Of a DNA stretch of 64,000 bases, positions 8,749-18,114 are shown piece after piece (position 1 is the stretch's first letter; each line of letters begins with the position of its first letter). A model generated the notes under the pieces. That model was given only the letters and a program-made list of their open reading frames with translations. It was not told the DNA's origin and did no database searches. The stretch is from Microbacterium sp. BK668. GTDB taxonomy: Bacteria; Actinomycetota; Actinomycetes; Actinomycetales; Microbacteriaceae. Both the position numbers and the translations under genes were made by a program. Location of the stretch: positions 620,001-684,000 of the forward strand of contig NZ_SNWG01000001.1 of the NCBI RefSeq assembly GCF_004362195.1. The letters run 5' to 3'.

Positions 8749-10281
8749 ATGCCGTCGCCGCCCCTGCCGCAACCCGAGCCGGCTCTCTGCCTCGCGCTCG
8801 CCGCGGACCTGCGCGCGGCGCGCTTCCACGGGGAGGACGTCCGTGCGGCGTGGGGCGAACTCGCCGACGACGCGATCGCGCGCGGGCTGCGTCGACCCGC
8901 GGAGCGCGCGCTGGCCGATCGTGACGACCCGATCGCCGTGCTCGCGCGGCTGCTCGTGCTCGGGATGCCGCAGTCGCTGTCTCAGGTGGAGTCGGCGCTC
9001 CCGCGCACGACGGCGGCGGGGCTGGTGGCGCTCGGCCTCGCCGAGGTGTCCGCCGACGGCATCCGTCCCCTCGCGGTGGTGCGCCCCCAGCCCTATGTCG
9101 ACGACACCGGAGAGGGCGGCTGGTGGGTGGCCAGCGACCTCGACGAGGCGGCGCTGGGCGGACCTCTTCCGGAGGATCACGTGCTCGGCGTCGGAGGTGC
9201 CTCGCTCACCCTCGCCGGGCTGCAGCTTCCCACCCCGGCGCGCCGCGGGCTCGACGTCGGCACCGGCTGCGGCATCCAGGCTCTCCGCGCCCGGCGGAAC
9301 GTCGCCGAGGTCGTCGCGACGGACATCTCCGAGCGCGCGCTACGGTTCACGCGGCTCAACGCGCTACTGAATTCCGTCGACGGCATAGAGCCTCGACGGG
9401 GCAGCATGTTCAGCCCCGTGGCGGGCGAGCAGTTCGATCGGATCGCCTCCAATCCGCCCTTCGTGATCACGCCTCGAGCGGAAGGAGTGCCCGAGTACGA
9501 ATATCGCGACGGCGGAATGATCGGCGATGACCTCGTGGCGGAGTTCGTACGGAGCGTGGGGTCCCACCTGACTCCGGGGGGCGTCGCGCAGCTCCTCGGC
9601 AACTGGGAGACGCGCCCCGGCGCCGTCGGTCTCGACAGGGTGCGGGACTGGGTGGCGCAGTCGCCGGTGCCGCTGGACGCGTGGGTGGTCGAGCGCGAGA
9701 CACTGGACCCGCTCTCGTACGCGGAGCTGTGGATCCGCGACGGCGGCACCCTCCCCGGCAGCCCGGAGTTCGGCCGCCTGATCGACGCCTGGCTCGAGGA
9801 CTTCGCCGGCCGGCATGTCGAGGGCGTCGGATTCGGCTACATCCTCCTACGCCGGCCCATGGCGGGCGGCCCCACTCTCGCGCGCTACGAGCGCGTCGGC
9901 ACGCCGCCCTCCGGCGCGCCGCTCGGCCCGCATCTCGCCGAGGCGCTCTCCGCCCACGACCGGCTCACGGCGCTTGCCGACGGCGACCTGGAGGCCTCCG
10001 TCCTGACCGTCGCGCCCGACGTCAGCGAAGCGCGGCACCACCTGCCCGGATCGGAGTCCCCGAGCGTCATCGAACTCCGGCAGGGCGGCGGATTCGGCCG
10101 CGTCATCGAGGTCGACCCCGCGCTGGCGGCGCTCGTCGGGGCATGCGACGGCGACCTGGCGGTGGGTCCTCTCGTCGCGGCGATCGCGGAGCTGCTCGAG
10201 GTCGATGGGGCAGCGCTGCGGGAAGATCTGCTCCCGCGGATCCGCGAGCTGATCTTCACGGGATTCCTGCGATTCTCCTGA
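8749..10281 (+). CDS. Class I SAM-dependent methyltransferase (DUF7059-type N-terminus)
   Basis: This 510-residue protein has an N-terminal region of about 150 residues typical of an actinobacterial family (DUF7059) and then a Rossmann methyltransferase domain. The domain shows motif I LDVGTGCGIQAL (about 168-179), motif II ATDIS, and the catalytic-type SNPPFVI (about 234-240). NPPF/NPPY motifs belong to enzymes that methylate amide or exocyclic amino groups (PrmC, RlmG, RsmC types), so a nucleic acid or protein amide substrate is likely. The C-terminal 150 residues are unassigned. The true substrate is unknown. The gene is divergent from the DUF6049 gene. Confidence 0.88.
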   Translation: MPSPPLPQPEPALCLALAADLRAARFHGEDVRAAWGELADDAIARGLRRPAERALADRDDPIAVLARLLVLGMPQSLSQVESALPRTTAAGLVALGLAEVSADGIRPLAVVRPQPYVDDTGEGGWWVASDLDEAALGGPLPEDHVLGVGGASLTLAGLQLPTPARRGLDVGTGCGIQALRARRNVAEVVATDISERALRFTRLNALLNSVDGIEPRRGSMFSPVAGEQFDRIASNPPFVITPRAEGVPEYEYRDGGMIGDDLVAEFVRSVGSHLTPGGVAQLLGNWETRPGAVGLDRVRDWVAQSPVPLDAWVVERETLDPLSYAELWIRDGGTLPGSPEFGRLIDAWLEDFAGRHVEGVGFGYILLRRPMAGGPTLARYERVGTPPSGAPLGPHLAEALSAHDRLTALADGDLEASVLTVAPDVSEARHHLPGSESPSVIELRQGGGFGRVIEVDPALAALVGACDGDLAVGPLVAAIAELLEVDGAALREDLLPRIRELIFTGFLRFS

Positions 10282-10286
10282 GCTGA

Positions 10287-10343
10287 ACCAACGCCACGAT
10301 CGGCGACGGCACCGGCGTCATCACCATCCTCGACGACGACTGA
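10287..10343 (+). pseudogene. Possible 18-codon remnant of a Calx-beta domain gene
   Basis: Directly after a stop codon, 18 codons read TNATIGDGTGVITILDDD then TGA. This is the typical last strand of a Calx-beta domain (ATI-DGTG-ITILDDD), here isolated without any upstream domain. It has no start codon or ribosome site. I read it as the tail of a deleted gene, though chance cannot be excluded for so short a stretch. Confidence 0.4.
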
Positions 10344-10370
10344 CGCGGCGGAGCCCTCGGAGCCCCTCGG

Positions 10371-10376
10371 TAGGCT
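10371..10376 (+). promoter_or_regulatory. Leaderless-type -10 element of the CCA-adding enzyme gene
   Basis: TAGGCT, six bases before ATG 10383, with no Shine-Dalgarno sequence. This supports the 10383 start and a leaderless transcript. Confidence 0.55.
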
Positions 10377-10382
10377 CGATGC

Positions 10383-11810
10383 ATGCTCAACATGGCCGAG
10401 GGCGTGCAGCGCCTCGGCGCGCTCGCGGAGTCCCCCGTCGTCTCGAAGCTCGCTCGCGCGTTCGCCGACGCCGGCCGGGAGCTCGCGATCGTCGGCGGAC
10501 CGGTCCGCGACGCGCTGCTGGGCCGGGAGGTGAACGACCTCGACTTCACGACGGACGCCCGGCCCGACGACATCCTCGCCATCGTCACCCCCATCAGCTC
10601 GGCGCGCTGGGATGTCGGGCGCGACTTCGGCACGATCGGCGCCCGCATCTCGGGCGAGCAGGTCGAGATCACGACGTACCGCGCCGACAGCTACGACGGG
10701 CTCACGCGCAAGCCCACGGTCGAGTTCGGCGACACGCTCGAGCAGGACCTCGTCCGCCGCGACTTCACGGTGAATTCGATGGCGCTCCGGGTCCCGGCCC
10801 GCACGCTCGTCGACCCCACGGGCGGGGTCGAAGACCTGCTGGCCGCCCGACTCCGAACGCCGTCGGATCCCGCGGTGAGCTTCGGCGACGATCCCCTGCG
10901 CATGCTCCGCGCAGCGCGCTTCTCGGCGCAACTCGGCTTCGACGTCGACGCCGCCACCGAGGCCGCGATCGGGGAGCTGCGCGACACCCTGTCGATCGTC
11001 AGCCCCGAGCGCATCCAGAGCGAGCTCGTGCGCCTGCTTCAGACCGACGACCCCGTGCGCGGCATCCGCCTCCTCGTCGAGACGGGTCTCGCCGACGTGT
11101 TCCTCCCCGAGGTCCCGGCGCTGCGCCTGGAGGTCGACGAGCACCACCACCACAAGGACGTCTACGAGCACTCGCTGACCGTGCTGCGGCAGGCGATCGC
11201 GCTCGAGAAGGAGAGGGAGCCGGATGCCGCGCCCGACGTGCCGCTGCGGCTCGCCGCCCTCCTCCACGACATCGGCAAGCCGTCGACCCGCCGCTTGGAG
11301 CCCGGCGGCGGGGTGACGTTCCACCACCATGACGTCCGCGGTGCGCGGATGGCCAGGAAGCGCCTGCAGGCGCTGCGCTTCGACTCCGACACGATGGGCG
11401 TCGTCTCGCGGCTCATCGAGCTGCACCTGCGCTTCTTCGGGTACGCCGAGGGGGCGTGGACCGACTCGGCCGTGCGTCGCTACGTGCGGGATGCCGGCGC
11501 CGAGCTCGAGCGGCTGCACATCCTCACCCGGGCCGACGTCACGACGCGCAACCGGCGCAAGGCCGCGCGGCTCGCCGCGGCCTACGACGACATCGAACGG
11601 CGCATCGACGAGCTCGCGGCGCAGGAGGAGCTCGACGCGATGCGCCCCGAGCTCGACGGGAACCGCATCCAGCAGGTGCTCGGCATCCGTCCCGGCCGCG
11701 AGGTCGGTGAGGCGTACCGCTTCCTCCTGGACATCCGGCTCGACGAGGGGCTGATCGGCCCCGAAGAGGCCGAGCGGCGGCTCAAGGACTGGTGGGCCGC
11801 GCGCGCCTGA
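10383..11810 (+). CDS. cca: CCA tRNA nucleotidyltransferase
   Basis: This 475-residue enzyme adds or repairs the 3' CCA of tRNAs. The N-terminal head carries the class II nucleotidyltransferase motif GGPVRDALLGR (about 38-48) with the metal-binding DLDF (52-55). The RNA-binding middle region (RRDFTVNSMALR) is followed by an HD-type domain with HDIGKP near residue 296. The HD domain is common in actinobacterial members and may give phosphatase or phosphodiesterase activity. It faces the murJ-DUF6049 pair across the methyltransferase gene, the standard local order in Microbacteriaceae. Confidence 0.96.
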   Translation: MLNMAEGVQRLGALAESPVVSKLARAFADAGRELAIVGGPVRDALLGREVNDLDFTTDARPDDILAIVTPISSARWDVGRDFGTIGARISGEQVEITTYRADSYDGLTRKPTVEFGDTLEQDLVRRDFTVNSMALRVPARTLVDPTGGVEDLLAARLRTPSDPAVSFGDDPLRMLRAARFSAQLGFDVDAATEAAIGELRDTLSIVSPERIQSELVRLLQTDDPVRGIRLLVETGLADVFLPEVPALRLEVDEHHHHKDVYEHSLTVLRQAIALEKEREPDAAPDVPLRLAALLHDIGKPSTRRLEPGGGVTFHHHDVRGARMARKRLQALRFDSDTMGVVSRLIELHLRFFGYAEGAWTDSAVRRYVRDAGAELERLHILTRADVTTRNRRKAARLAAAYDDIERRIDELAAQEELDAMRPELDGNRIQQVLGIRPGREVGEAYRFLLDIRLDEGLIGPEEAERRLKDWWAARA

Positions 11811-11879
11811 CCCGGGCACCGTGCCTCGGGCACCGGCCTACACTGGATCCACGCTCCCCGATGTCGATCGGAGCCCGCG

Positions 11880-13211
11880 ATGAGTTCGGCGTGGTCGATC
11901 AGGCGCGAGCCCTCTCCCGAGAACTCGCGGCTCCTCATCGAGCGCGCCCATGAGGAGCTCGTCGCGGGGAACGCCGCCGACGTGCGGCTCGACGACGTGC
12001 GGCCCCTCGTGCGCGAGTCATGGCGGCGGTCCCTCGAGCACCTCGTCGGTGCCGAATCGCTTCCGCCCCTCGACCTCGCCTCCCCTCAGCTCGACCGATA
12101 TCGGCGGGAGCACCCGCTGGCGGGGGTCATCGACATGATCCGCGGCCTCCTCGTCCCCGGCGACCCTGACGACGCGGGGGTCGTCGTCGTGGTCGGGGAT
12201 GCGGCCGGCCGGCTGCTGTGGGTGGAGGGCGACCGCCGCGTCCGCGCCCTGACGGGCGACATGGGATTCGTACCGGGGGCGAAGTGGTCGGAGGATGCCG
12301 TCGGCACGTCGGCGCCGGGCACCGCGATCGCCCTCGACCGTTCCGTGCAGATCCGCGGCGCCGAGCACTTCAACCGGCTCGTGCAGCCCTGGTCGTGCAC
12401 GGCAGCGCCCGTCCACGACCCCGAGACCCGCCGGATCCTCGGCGTCATCGACGTCACCGGCGGCGACCAGGTCGTCACGCCCCAGGCGCAGCTGCTCGTG
12501 GATGCCACGGCCCGCGCCGTCGAGGGGGAGCTCCTCCTCGCCCGGCTGCGCGCACGGGATGCGGCGCCGCCCCGGCGCGCGAGGCGCCGGCCGGAGGCGG
12601 CGCGGACGACCCTCCGGGTGCTGGGTCGCGATCGGGCGCTGCTCGAGGTGTCTGGCGACGGCGTAGAGACCGTGTCGGAGCTCGGGCTGCGCCACGCCGA
12701 GCTGCTGCTCATGCTCGCCACCCACCGGCAGGGCCTCTCGGCGGAGCGGCTGGCGGAGCTCGTGTACGGGGATGCCGAGGCCGCTGTCACGCTTCGCGCC
12801 GAGGTCGTGCGCTTGCGCAAGGCGCTCGAGCGGGCCGCACCGCACCTCCGGCTCGAGTCGCGGCCGTACCGCTTCCCCACATCCGTCGAGACGGATGCGC
12901 ACCAGGTGCTCGGCCTGCTCGACCGCGGCGCCCACCGGGTGGCCCTGGCCGCCTACCGCGGGGAGGTGCTGCCGGACTCCACTGCTCCGGGCGTCGAGGA
13001 CTTCCGCGACAGCGTCCGCACGACATTGCGGGAGGCCCTGCTGGCCGCGGCATCCGTCGACGTACTGCTGGCCTTCGCGGACACGACCGCCGGAGCCGAC
13101 GATGAGGAAGTGCTGCGCCTGTGCCTCTCCCTCCTTCCCGCCCGCTCTCCCAAGCGCGCGGGATTGGTGGCCCGTATCGAGCGCCTCGAGAAGATCTCGA
13201 CGAATCCCTAG
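11880..13211 (+). CDS. GAF-domain transcriptional regulator
   Basis: This 443-residue protein resembles the sensory half of AcoR-type activators: a GAF domain spans about residues 85-220, with [18 protein letters not shown] and the [10 protein letters not shown] core. It lacks the sigma-54 ATPase domain and instead has a winged-helix/BTAD-like C-terminus (about 265-345, [25 protein letters not shown]). The same arrangement is common next to NAD-dependent aldehyde dehydrogenases in Actinobacteria, and an aldehyde dehydrogenase follows here. It probably activates that gene in response to an aldehyde or alcohol-derived signal. Repeated CTAGCGAAA elements overlap its stop. Confidence 0.85.
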   Translation: MSSAWSIRREPSPENSRLLIERAHEELVAGNAADVRLDDVRPLVRESWRRSLEHLVGAESLPPLDLASPQLDRYRREHPLAGVIDMIRGLLVPGDPDDAGVVVVVGDAAGRLLWVEGDRRVRALTGDMGFVPGAKWSEDAVGTSAPGTAIALDRSVQIRGAEHFNRLVQPWSCTAAPVHDPETRRILGVIDVTGGDQVVTPQAQLLVDATARAVEGELLLARLRARDAAPPRRARRRPEAARTTLRVLGRDRALLEVSGDGVETVSELGLRHAELLLMLATHRQGLSAERLAELVYGDAEAAVTLRAEVVRLRKALERAAPHLRLESRPYRFPTSVETDAHQVLGLLDRGAHRVALAAYRGEVLPDSTAPGVEDFRDSVRTTLREALLAAASVDVLLAFADTTAGADDEEVLRLCLSLLPARSPKRAGLVARIERLEKISTNP

Positions 13212-13253
13212 CGAAACTAGGAAAAGATCGCTAGCCTGTCTAGCGAAAGCAGG
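13208..13253 (+). promoter_or_regulatory. Direct and inverted CTAG-containing repeats; possible regulator binding site
   Basis: CTAGCGAAACTAGG (13208-13221) and CTAGCGAAAGCAGG (13240-13253) are direct repeats matching at 12 of 14 bases and spaced 32 bases apart, close to three helical turns. Each overlaps an inverted repeat (CCTAG-N5-CTAGG; CGCTAG-N5-CTAGCG). CTAG is rare in this DNA. The position between the GAF regulator and the aldehyde dehydrogenase suggests an operator. Confidence 0.45.
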
Positions 13254-13287
13254 ATCCGGCGCCGCTTGCCGGCGCTCCCTCGCCAGG

Positions 13288-13320
13288 ACGCCCGCCGAAC
13301 TCCCACATCTCGGCGGGCGT
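13288..13320 (+). terminator. Hairpin between the regulator and aldehyde dehydrogenase genes
   Basis: A perfect 11-bp stem (ACGCCCGCCGA, 13288-13298, with its complement at 13310-13320) and an 11-base loop, followed by TCTTC. It is a probable terminator or attenuator, leaving the aldehyde dehydrogenase with its own promoter. Confidence 0.7.
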
Positions 13321-13434
13321 TCTTCATGCGGGCGCCGCTGTCCCCCGGGCCGATGCAACGCGATGCAACCTCCCGCCGCCTACTTTCGACGCAGCGCGGC
13401 ACCGACGCCGTGCATCAGCGTCGAAGGAGACAAC

Positions 13435-14985
13435 ATGACCATCGTCGGAGAGGGTGTGTCGAGCGTCTACGCGGCTCCCGGGCAGCGGGGCTCGGTCGCG
13501 AACTACCGCCCGCGGTACGGCCACTACATCGGGGGCGAGTTCGTCGAGCCCGTCAAGGGCCAGTACTTCGAGAACATCTCACCCGTCAATGGCAAGCCGT
13601 TCACCGAGGTGGGCCGCGGGACGGTCGAGGACATCGACCGGGCCGTCGAGGTCGCCTGGCGCGCGTTCGACAGCTGGAAGCGCACGACGCCGGCCGAGCG
13701 GGCCGTCATCCTCAACCGGATCGCCGATCGCATCGAGCAGAACCTGGAGCGGATCGCCGTCGCCGAGACGTGGGAGAACGGCAAGCCGGTGCGCGAGACG
13801 CTCGCCGCCGACATCCCGCTCGCGGTCGACCACTTCCGGTACTTCGCCGGCGTGCTGCGGGCGCAGGAGGGGTCCCTCAGCCAGCTGGACGACGACACGG
13901 TGGCGTATCACTTCCACGAACCGCTCGGCGTCGTGGGCCAGATCATCCCGTGGAACTTCCCCATCCTCATGGCGACATGGAAGCTCGCCCCGGCGCTCGC
14001 GGCCGGAAACTGCGTCGTGCTGAAGCCCGCGGAGCAGACCCCCGCCTCGATCCTCTTCCTGTTCGAGATCATCGGAGACCTGCTCCCCGCCGGCGTCGTC
14101 AACATCGTGAACGGCTTCGGCATCGAGGCAGGTGCGCCGCTCGCGCAGCACAAGAGGATCCGCAAGGTCGCGTTCACGGGCGAGACCACGACGGGGCGCC
14201 TGATCATGCAGTACGCCTCGCAGAACCTCATCCCGGTCACCCTGGAGCTCGGCGGCAAGAGCGCGAACGTCTTCTTCGAGGACGTCGCGCGCTCCACCAA
14301 CGACGCGTACTACGACAAGGCGCTCGAGGGCTTCACGTTCTTCGCCCTGAACCAGGGCGAGGTCTGCACGTGCCCGTCGCGCGCGCTGATCCAGCGCTCG
14401 ATCTACGACCGGTTTCTCGCCGACGGACTGGATCGCGTCTCGAAGATCGTGCAGGGCAATCCGCTGGACCCGGCGACGATGATCGGCGCCCAGGCATCCA
14501 ACGACCAGCTCGAGAAGATCCTCAGCTACATCGACATCGGCACCCAGGGCGGGGCCAAGCTCCTCGCCGGCGGCGAGCGCGTCGACCTCGGCGGAGACCT
14601 GAGCGAGGGCTTCTACGTCGCACCGACGGTGTTCGAGGGCACGAACGACATGCGCATCTTCCAGGAGGAGATCTTCGGGCCGGTCGTCTCGGTCACCTCC
14701 TTCGACGGCTTCGACGACGCGATCTCGATCGCCAACGACACGCTCTACGGTCTCGGCGCGGGCGTCTGGAGCCGTTCGGGCGACACCGCGTACCGCGCCG
14801 GACGGGCGATCGAGGCCGGCCGCGTCTGGACGAACACCTACCACCAGTACCCCGCGCACGCGGCGTTCGGCGGGTACAAGCAGTCCGGCATCGGCCGGGA
14901 GAACCACCTGAAGATGCTCGACCACTACCAGCAGACGAAGAACCTCCTCGTCTCGTACGCCGAGGGAGCGATGGGCTTCTTCTGA
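13435..14985 (+). CDS. NAD-dependent aldehyde dehydrogenase (AcoD/ExaC type)
   Basis: This 516-residue cytoplasmic enzyme oxidises aldehydes, probably acetaldehyde or similar, to acids. The catalytic Cys311 ([14 protein letters not shown]) and general base Glu271 (LELGGKSAN) are present, as are the NAD-binding IIPWNFPI and FTGETTTGR. The N-terminal block [19 protein letters not shown] is typical of the AcoD/ExaC subgroup, which is normally paired with a GAF regulator as seen upstream. The start at 13435 has AAGGAG six bases before it. A family-typical length and intact active site indicate a functional enzyme. Confidence 0.95.
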   Translation: MTIVGEGVSSVYAAPGQRGSVANYRPRYGHYIGGEFVEPVKGQYFENISPVNGKPFTEVGRGTVEDIDRAVEVAWRAFDSWKRTTPAERAVILNRIADRIEQNLERIAVAETWENGKPVRETLAADIPLAVDHFRYFAGVLRAQEGSLSQLDDDTVAYHFHEPLGVVGQIIPWNFPILMATWKLAPALAAGNCVVLKPAEQTPASILFLFEIIGDLLPAGVVNIVNGFGIEAGAPLAQHKRIRKVAFTGETTTGRLIMQYASQNLIPVTLELGGKSANVFFEDVARSTNDAYYDKALEGFTFFALNQGEVCTCPSRALIQRSIYDRFLADGLDRVSKIVQGNPLDPATMIGAQASNDQLEKILSYIDIGTQGGAKLLAGGERVDLGGDLSEGFYVAPTVFEGTNDMRIFQEEIFGPVVSVTSFDGFDDAISIANDTLYGLGAGVWSRSGDTAYRAGRAIEAGRVWTNTYHQYPAHAAFGGYKQSGIGRENHLKMLDHYQQTKNLLVSYAEGAMGFF

Positions 14986-15297
14986 GCCTGCGTCCCCTCG
15001 CCCGGCTCGCCCGTCGACCGCGTCCCCATGGCGGTCGTCGGGCGGGCCGCGACCACCTACTGGAAGTGCACGCACCTGACGATCGACGTCGTGCCCGGGC
15101 GCGGTGGTTCGCACGCGGGCCGACGGTTTCGCAACCGGGCCGACGGGGCCGGCACGCGGCATCCGGTGCCGCATTCGGAGGGTTTCAGTCTCGTTACGAA
15201 TCGTTCACTGGATTGCCCTTTGGCAGGAGCGGGGGAAGGATATCCGAGGGCCGCGTCACCTGGACGCGGCCGACTCGTTCACAGCAGAGGTAGCACT
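14986..15297. other. 312-base gap before the ABC importer, with a leader hairpin
   Basis: No gene is seen. A perfect 9-bp hairpin (GGCCGCGTC 15249-15257, GACGCGGCC 15263-15271) lies about 27 bases upstream of the lipoprotein start, probably in its mRNA leader. The G+C falls around 15185-15225 (GTTTCAGTCTCGTTACGAAT), the likeliest promoter location, but no clear hexamers can be assigned. Confidence 0.5.
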
Positions 15298-16938
15298 ATG
15301 TCACTGCACCACAGCGCGCGCGGCCGTCTCGGCCTCGCGATCGGGGCCGTCGGGGCCTCGGCTCTTCTCCTCGCCGGCTGCGCCGGCGGCGGCGGGGGAT
15401 CCTCGACCGGGGGCGCGGATGCCTCGGGCGAGCCGCTCATCGTCGGCACGACCGACAAGATCACGTCGATCGACCCCGCCGGTTCGTACGACAACGGCTC
15501 GTTCGCCGTGATGAACCAGATCTACCCCTTCCTCTTCAACAGCCAGTACGGCACGGCCGACGTCACGCCCGACATCGCCGAGTCCGGCGAGTACACCTCG
15601 CCCACCGAGTACACGGTGAAGCTCAAGGAGGGTCTGACCTTCGCCAACGGCCACGACCTCACGGCGTCCGACGTGAAGTTCTCGTTCGACCGCCAGGTGG
15701 CCATCGCCGACCCGAACGGTCCCTCGTCGCTTCTCGGCAACCTCGACAGCGTCTCAGCGCCCGACGACACGACCGTCGTCTTCACGCTGAAGAACGGCGA
15801 CGACCAGACGTGGGAGCAGATCCTGTCGAGCCCCGCGGCCCCGATCGTCGACGAGGAGGTCTTCTCGGCCGACGCCGTCACCCCCGACAACGACATCGTC
15901 GAGGGCAAGGCCTTCGCGGGCCAGTACGTCATCGACTCGTACAAGGTCAACGAGCTCATCTCGTACTCGCCGTACGCGGACTACCAGGGCTCGCTGCCCG
16001 CCCCGGAGAACTCGGGCATCTCGGTCAAGTACTACGCAGACCCGTCGAACCTCAAGCTCGACATCGGCAACGGCGACATCGACGTGGCGTACCGCAGCCT
16101 CTCGGCGACCGACATCGACGACCTCAAGGGGAACGACGGCGTCAAGATCGTCGACGGCCCCGGCGGTGAGACCCGCTACATCGTGTTCAACTTCAACACG
16201 ATGCCCTACGGCGCGACGACGGCCGAGGCCGACGCCGCAAAGGCGCTCGCCGTCCGCCAGGCCGCCGCTGACCTGATCGACCGCGACGAGCTGTCGAACG
16301 ACGTCTACAAGGGCACCTACACCCCGCTGTACTCGTTCGTCCCGCAGGGTCTGACCGGCGCGACCGAGCCGCTCAAGGAGCTCTACGGCGACGGCAACGG
16401 CGGACCCGACGTCGAGAAGGCGACGGCGCGGCTCGAGGCCGCCGGCGTCGAGACGCCCGTCCAGCTCAACCTGCAGTACAACGGCGACCACTACGGACCC
16501 TCGTCGGGCGACGAGTACGCCGCCGTCAAGTCGCAGCTCGAAGAGGGCGGCCTGTTCACCGTCAACCTCCAGCAGACCGAGTGGGTGCAGTACGCCAAGG
16601 ACCGCACGGCCGACGTCTACCCCGCCTACCAGCTGGGCTGGTTCCCGGACTACTCCGACGCCGACAACTACCTGACGCCGTTCTTCTCGAAGGACAACTT
16701 CCTGGTCAACCACTACGACAACCCGGAGGTCCAGGAGCTCATCACGACGCAGGCGACCCAGACCGACCCCGCCACGCGCGAGGAGGAGATCGGCAAGATC
16801 CAGTCGCTCGTGGCGAACGACCTCTCGACGCTGCCGCTGCTGCAGGGCACGCAGATCGCGGTCGTCGGCGCGGACGTCGACGGCGCGACGCTCGACGGCT
16901 CGTTCAAGTTCCGTTACGCGCCGCTGAACAAGCAGTAG
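15298..16938 (+). CDS. Oligopeptide-type ABC importer substrate-binding lipoprotein
   Basis: This 546-residue SBP_bac_5 family lipoprotein has a signal peptide ending in lipobox LLAGC (lipidated Cys28), then a Gly/Ser linker. The mature protein has the cluster C fold (family words YTVKLKEGLTFANG and VKFSFDRQ). Such proteins bind peptides, but relatives bind sugars, opines or nickel, so the ligand is open. It is the first gene of a four-gene cluster with two permeases and a double ATPase. A large stem-loop downstream (16947-17014) may lower expression of the permeases relative to this abundant binding protein. Confidence 0.93.
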   Translation: MSLHHSARGRLGLAIGAVGASALLLAGCAGGGGGSSTGGADASGEPLIVGTTDKITSIDPAGSYDNGSFAVMNQIYPFLFNSQYGTADVTPDIAESGEYTSPTEYTVKLKEGLTFANGHDLTASDVKFSFDRQVAIADPNGPSSLLGNLDSVSAPDDTTVVFTLKNGDDQTWEQILSSPAAPIVDEEVFSADAVTPDNDIVEGKAFAGQYVIDSYKVNELISYSPYADYQGSLPAPENSGISVKYYADPSNLKLDIGNGDIDVAYRSLSATDIDDLKGNDGVKIVDGPGGETRYIVFNFNTMPYGATTAEADAAKALAVRQAAADLIDRDELSNDVYKGTYTPLYSFVPQGLTGATEPLKELYGDGNGGPDVEKATARLEAAGVETPVQLNLQYNGDHYGPSSGDEYAAVKSQLEEGGLFTVNLQQTEWVQYAKDRTADVYPAYQLGWFPDYSDADNYLTPFFSKDNFLVNHYDNPEVQELITTQATQTDPATREEEIGKIQSLVANDLSTLPLLQGTQIAVVGADVDGATLDGSFKFRYAPLNKQ

Positions 16939-16946
16939 CACCCAGT

Positions 16947-17014
16947 GCGGGCCGGCAGGCCGGATGCCCGGGGGCGGAAGATCCCTCCGCTCCCGGCGCC
17001 GGCGGCCGGCCCGC
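16947..17014 (+). other. Intercistronic stem-loop
   Basis: A perfect 10-bp stem, GCGGGCCGGC (16947-16956) with GCCGGCCCGC (17005-17014), closes a G+C-rich loop between the binding-protein and first permease genes. It has no T-tract. The position fits an RNA-stabilising or attenuating element that uncouples expression of the binding protein from the membrane subunits. Confidence 0.5.
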
Positions 17015-17037
17015 GCCTCACCCCTTAAGGCTCACGC

Positions 17038-18114
17038 ATGGTTCTCGCGGCCGAAGAAGCGATCACCGCCGATCCGCTCGTCTCCGCAAAGGGCAGCGGA
17101 CTCTGGCGCTACATCCTGATCCGCTTCTTCCTCATCTTCCCGACGGTCATCATCCTCGTGACCGTGGTCTTCTTCCTCACGCGGATCACGGGCGACCCCA
17201 TCACCGCCGCGCTCGGCGGACGCCTTCCGCCCGACCAGCTCGCCGAGCGCGTCCGCGAGGCGGGCTACGACCGGCCGCTGATCGTGCAGTACTTCGAGTA
17301 CATCCTGGGCGTCTTCCGCGGCGACTTCGGCACGACGATCACCGACAATCAGCAGGTCAGCCAGATCCTCGTGCAGTTCGGCCTGGCGACCCTCGAACTC
17401 ACGATCTACGCCCTCATCGTCGCCTTCCTCATCGGCATCCCGCTGGGGCTCCTGGCCGCCCGCCTGCGCGACCGCTGGCCCGACGCCGTCCTCCGCATCA
17501 GCGCCATCCTCTTCTACGCGACGCCGATCTTCTTCGTCGCGATCCTGCTGAAGCTCGTCTTCTCGGCCTGGCTCGGCTGGCTCCCCGTCGCGGGCCGCGC
17601 ATCGACCCGGACCGAGCTGCAGCTGCAGACCCTCGAGAATCCGACCGGCATCTACCTCATCGACGCGATCCGCCTCGGCAGCCCTCAGGCGGTCGGCGAT
17701 GTGCTCCAGCACGCGATCCTGCCCGGGCTCGCCCTGGGCCTCCTCACGGCGGGCGTGTTCCTGCGCCTCGTCCGCACCAACGTCATCGGCACGCTCGGCG
17801 CGCAGTACGTCACCTCGGCACGCTCCCGCGGCGTCGGCGAGTACCGCCTGCTCACGAAGCACGCCTATCGTCCGGCCCTCATCCCGATCGTGACGGTCAT
17901 CGGACTGCAGGTCGGCCTGCTGCTGGCCGGCGCCGTCCTCACCGAGACGTCGTTCGAGTGGAAGGGCATCGGCTTCCACCTGGCGCAGTACATCCTGTCG
18001 CGCGACTTCGTCGCGGTGCAGGGCATCGTCATCATGATCGCCGTCATCATCGCCGTGACGAACTTCATCGTCGACATCGTCGCCGTGCTCATCGACCCGA
18101 GGGTGAGGTACTGA
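17038..18114 (+). CDS. ABC importer permease (DppB/OppB type)
   Basis: This 358-residue inner-membrane permease begins with a cytoplasmic stretch of about 25 residues and then YILIRFFLIFPTVIILVTVVF, the first of about six transmembrane helices. The ATPase-contacting EAA loop is recognisable around ARSRGVGEYRLLTKHAYRPA. DppB-type subunits pair with a DppC-type partner, which starts within this gene's stop codon (TGATG, one-base overlap), so the two are translationally coupled. Substrate specificity comes from the upstream lipoprotein. Confidence 0.95.
   Translation: MVLAAEEAITADPLVSAKGSGLWRYILIRFFLIFPTVIILVTVVFFLTRITGDPITAALGGRLPPDQLAERVREAGYDRPLIVQYFEYILGVFRGDFGTTITDNQQVSQILVQFGLATLELTIYALIVAFLIGIPLGLLAARLRDRWPDAVLRISAILFYATPIFFVAILLKLVFSAWLGWLPVAGRASTRTELQLQTLENPTGIYLIDAIRLGSPQAVGDVLQHAILPGLALGLLTAGVFLRLVRTNVIGTLGAQYVTSARSRGVGEYRLLTKHAYRPALIPIVTVIGLQVGLLLAGAVLTETSFEWKGIGFHLAQYILSRDFVAVQGIVIMIAVIIAVTNFIVDIVAVLIDPRVRY

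Noticed and set aside
13288..13320. Small RNA gene in the regulator-aldehyde dehydrogenase gap
   Set aside because: Only one hairpin is visible, with no separate promoter evidence, so it is listed as a terminator.
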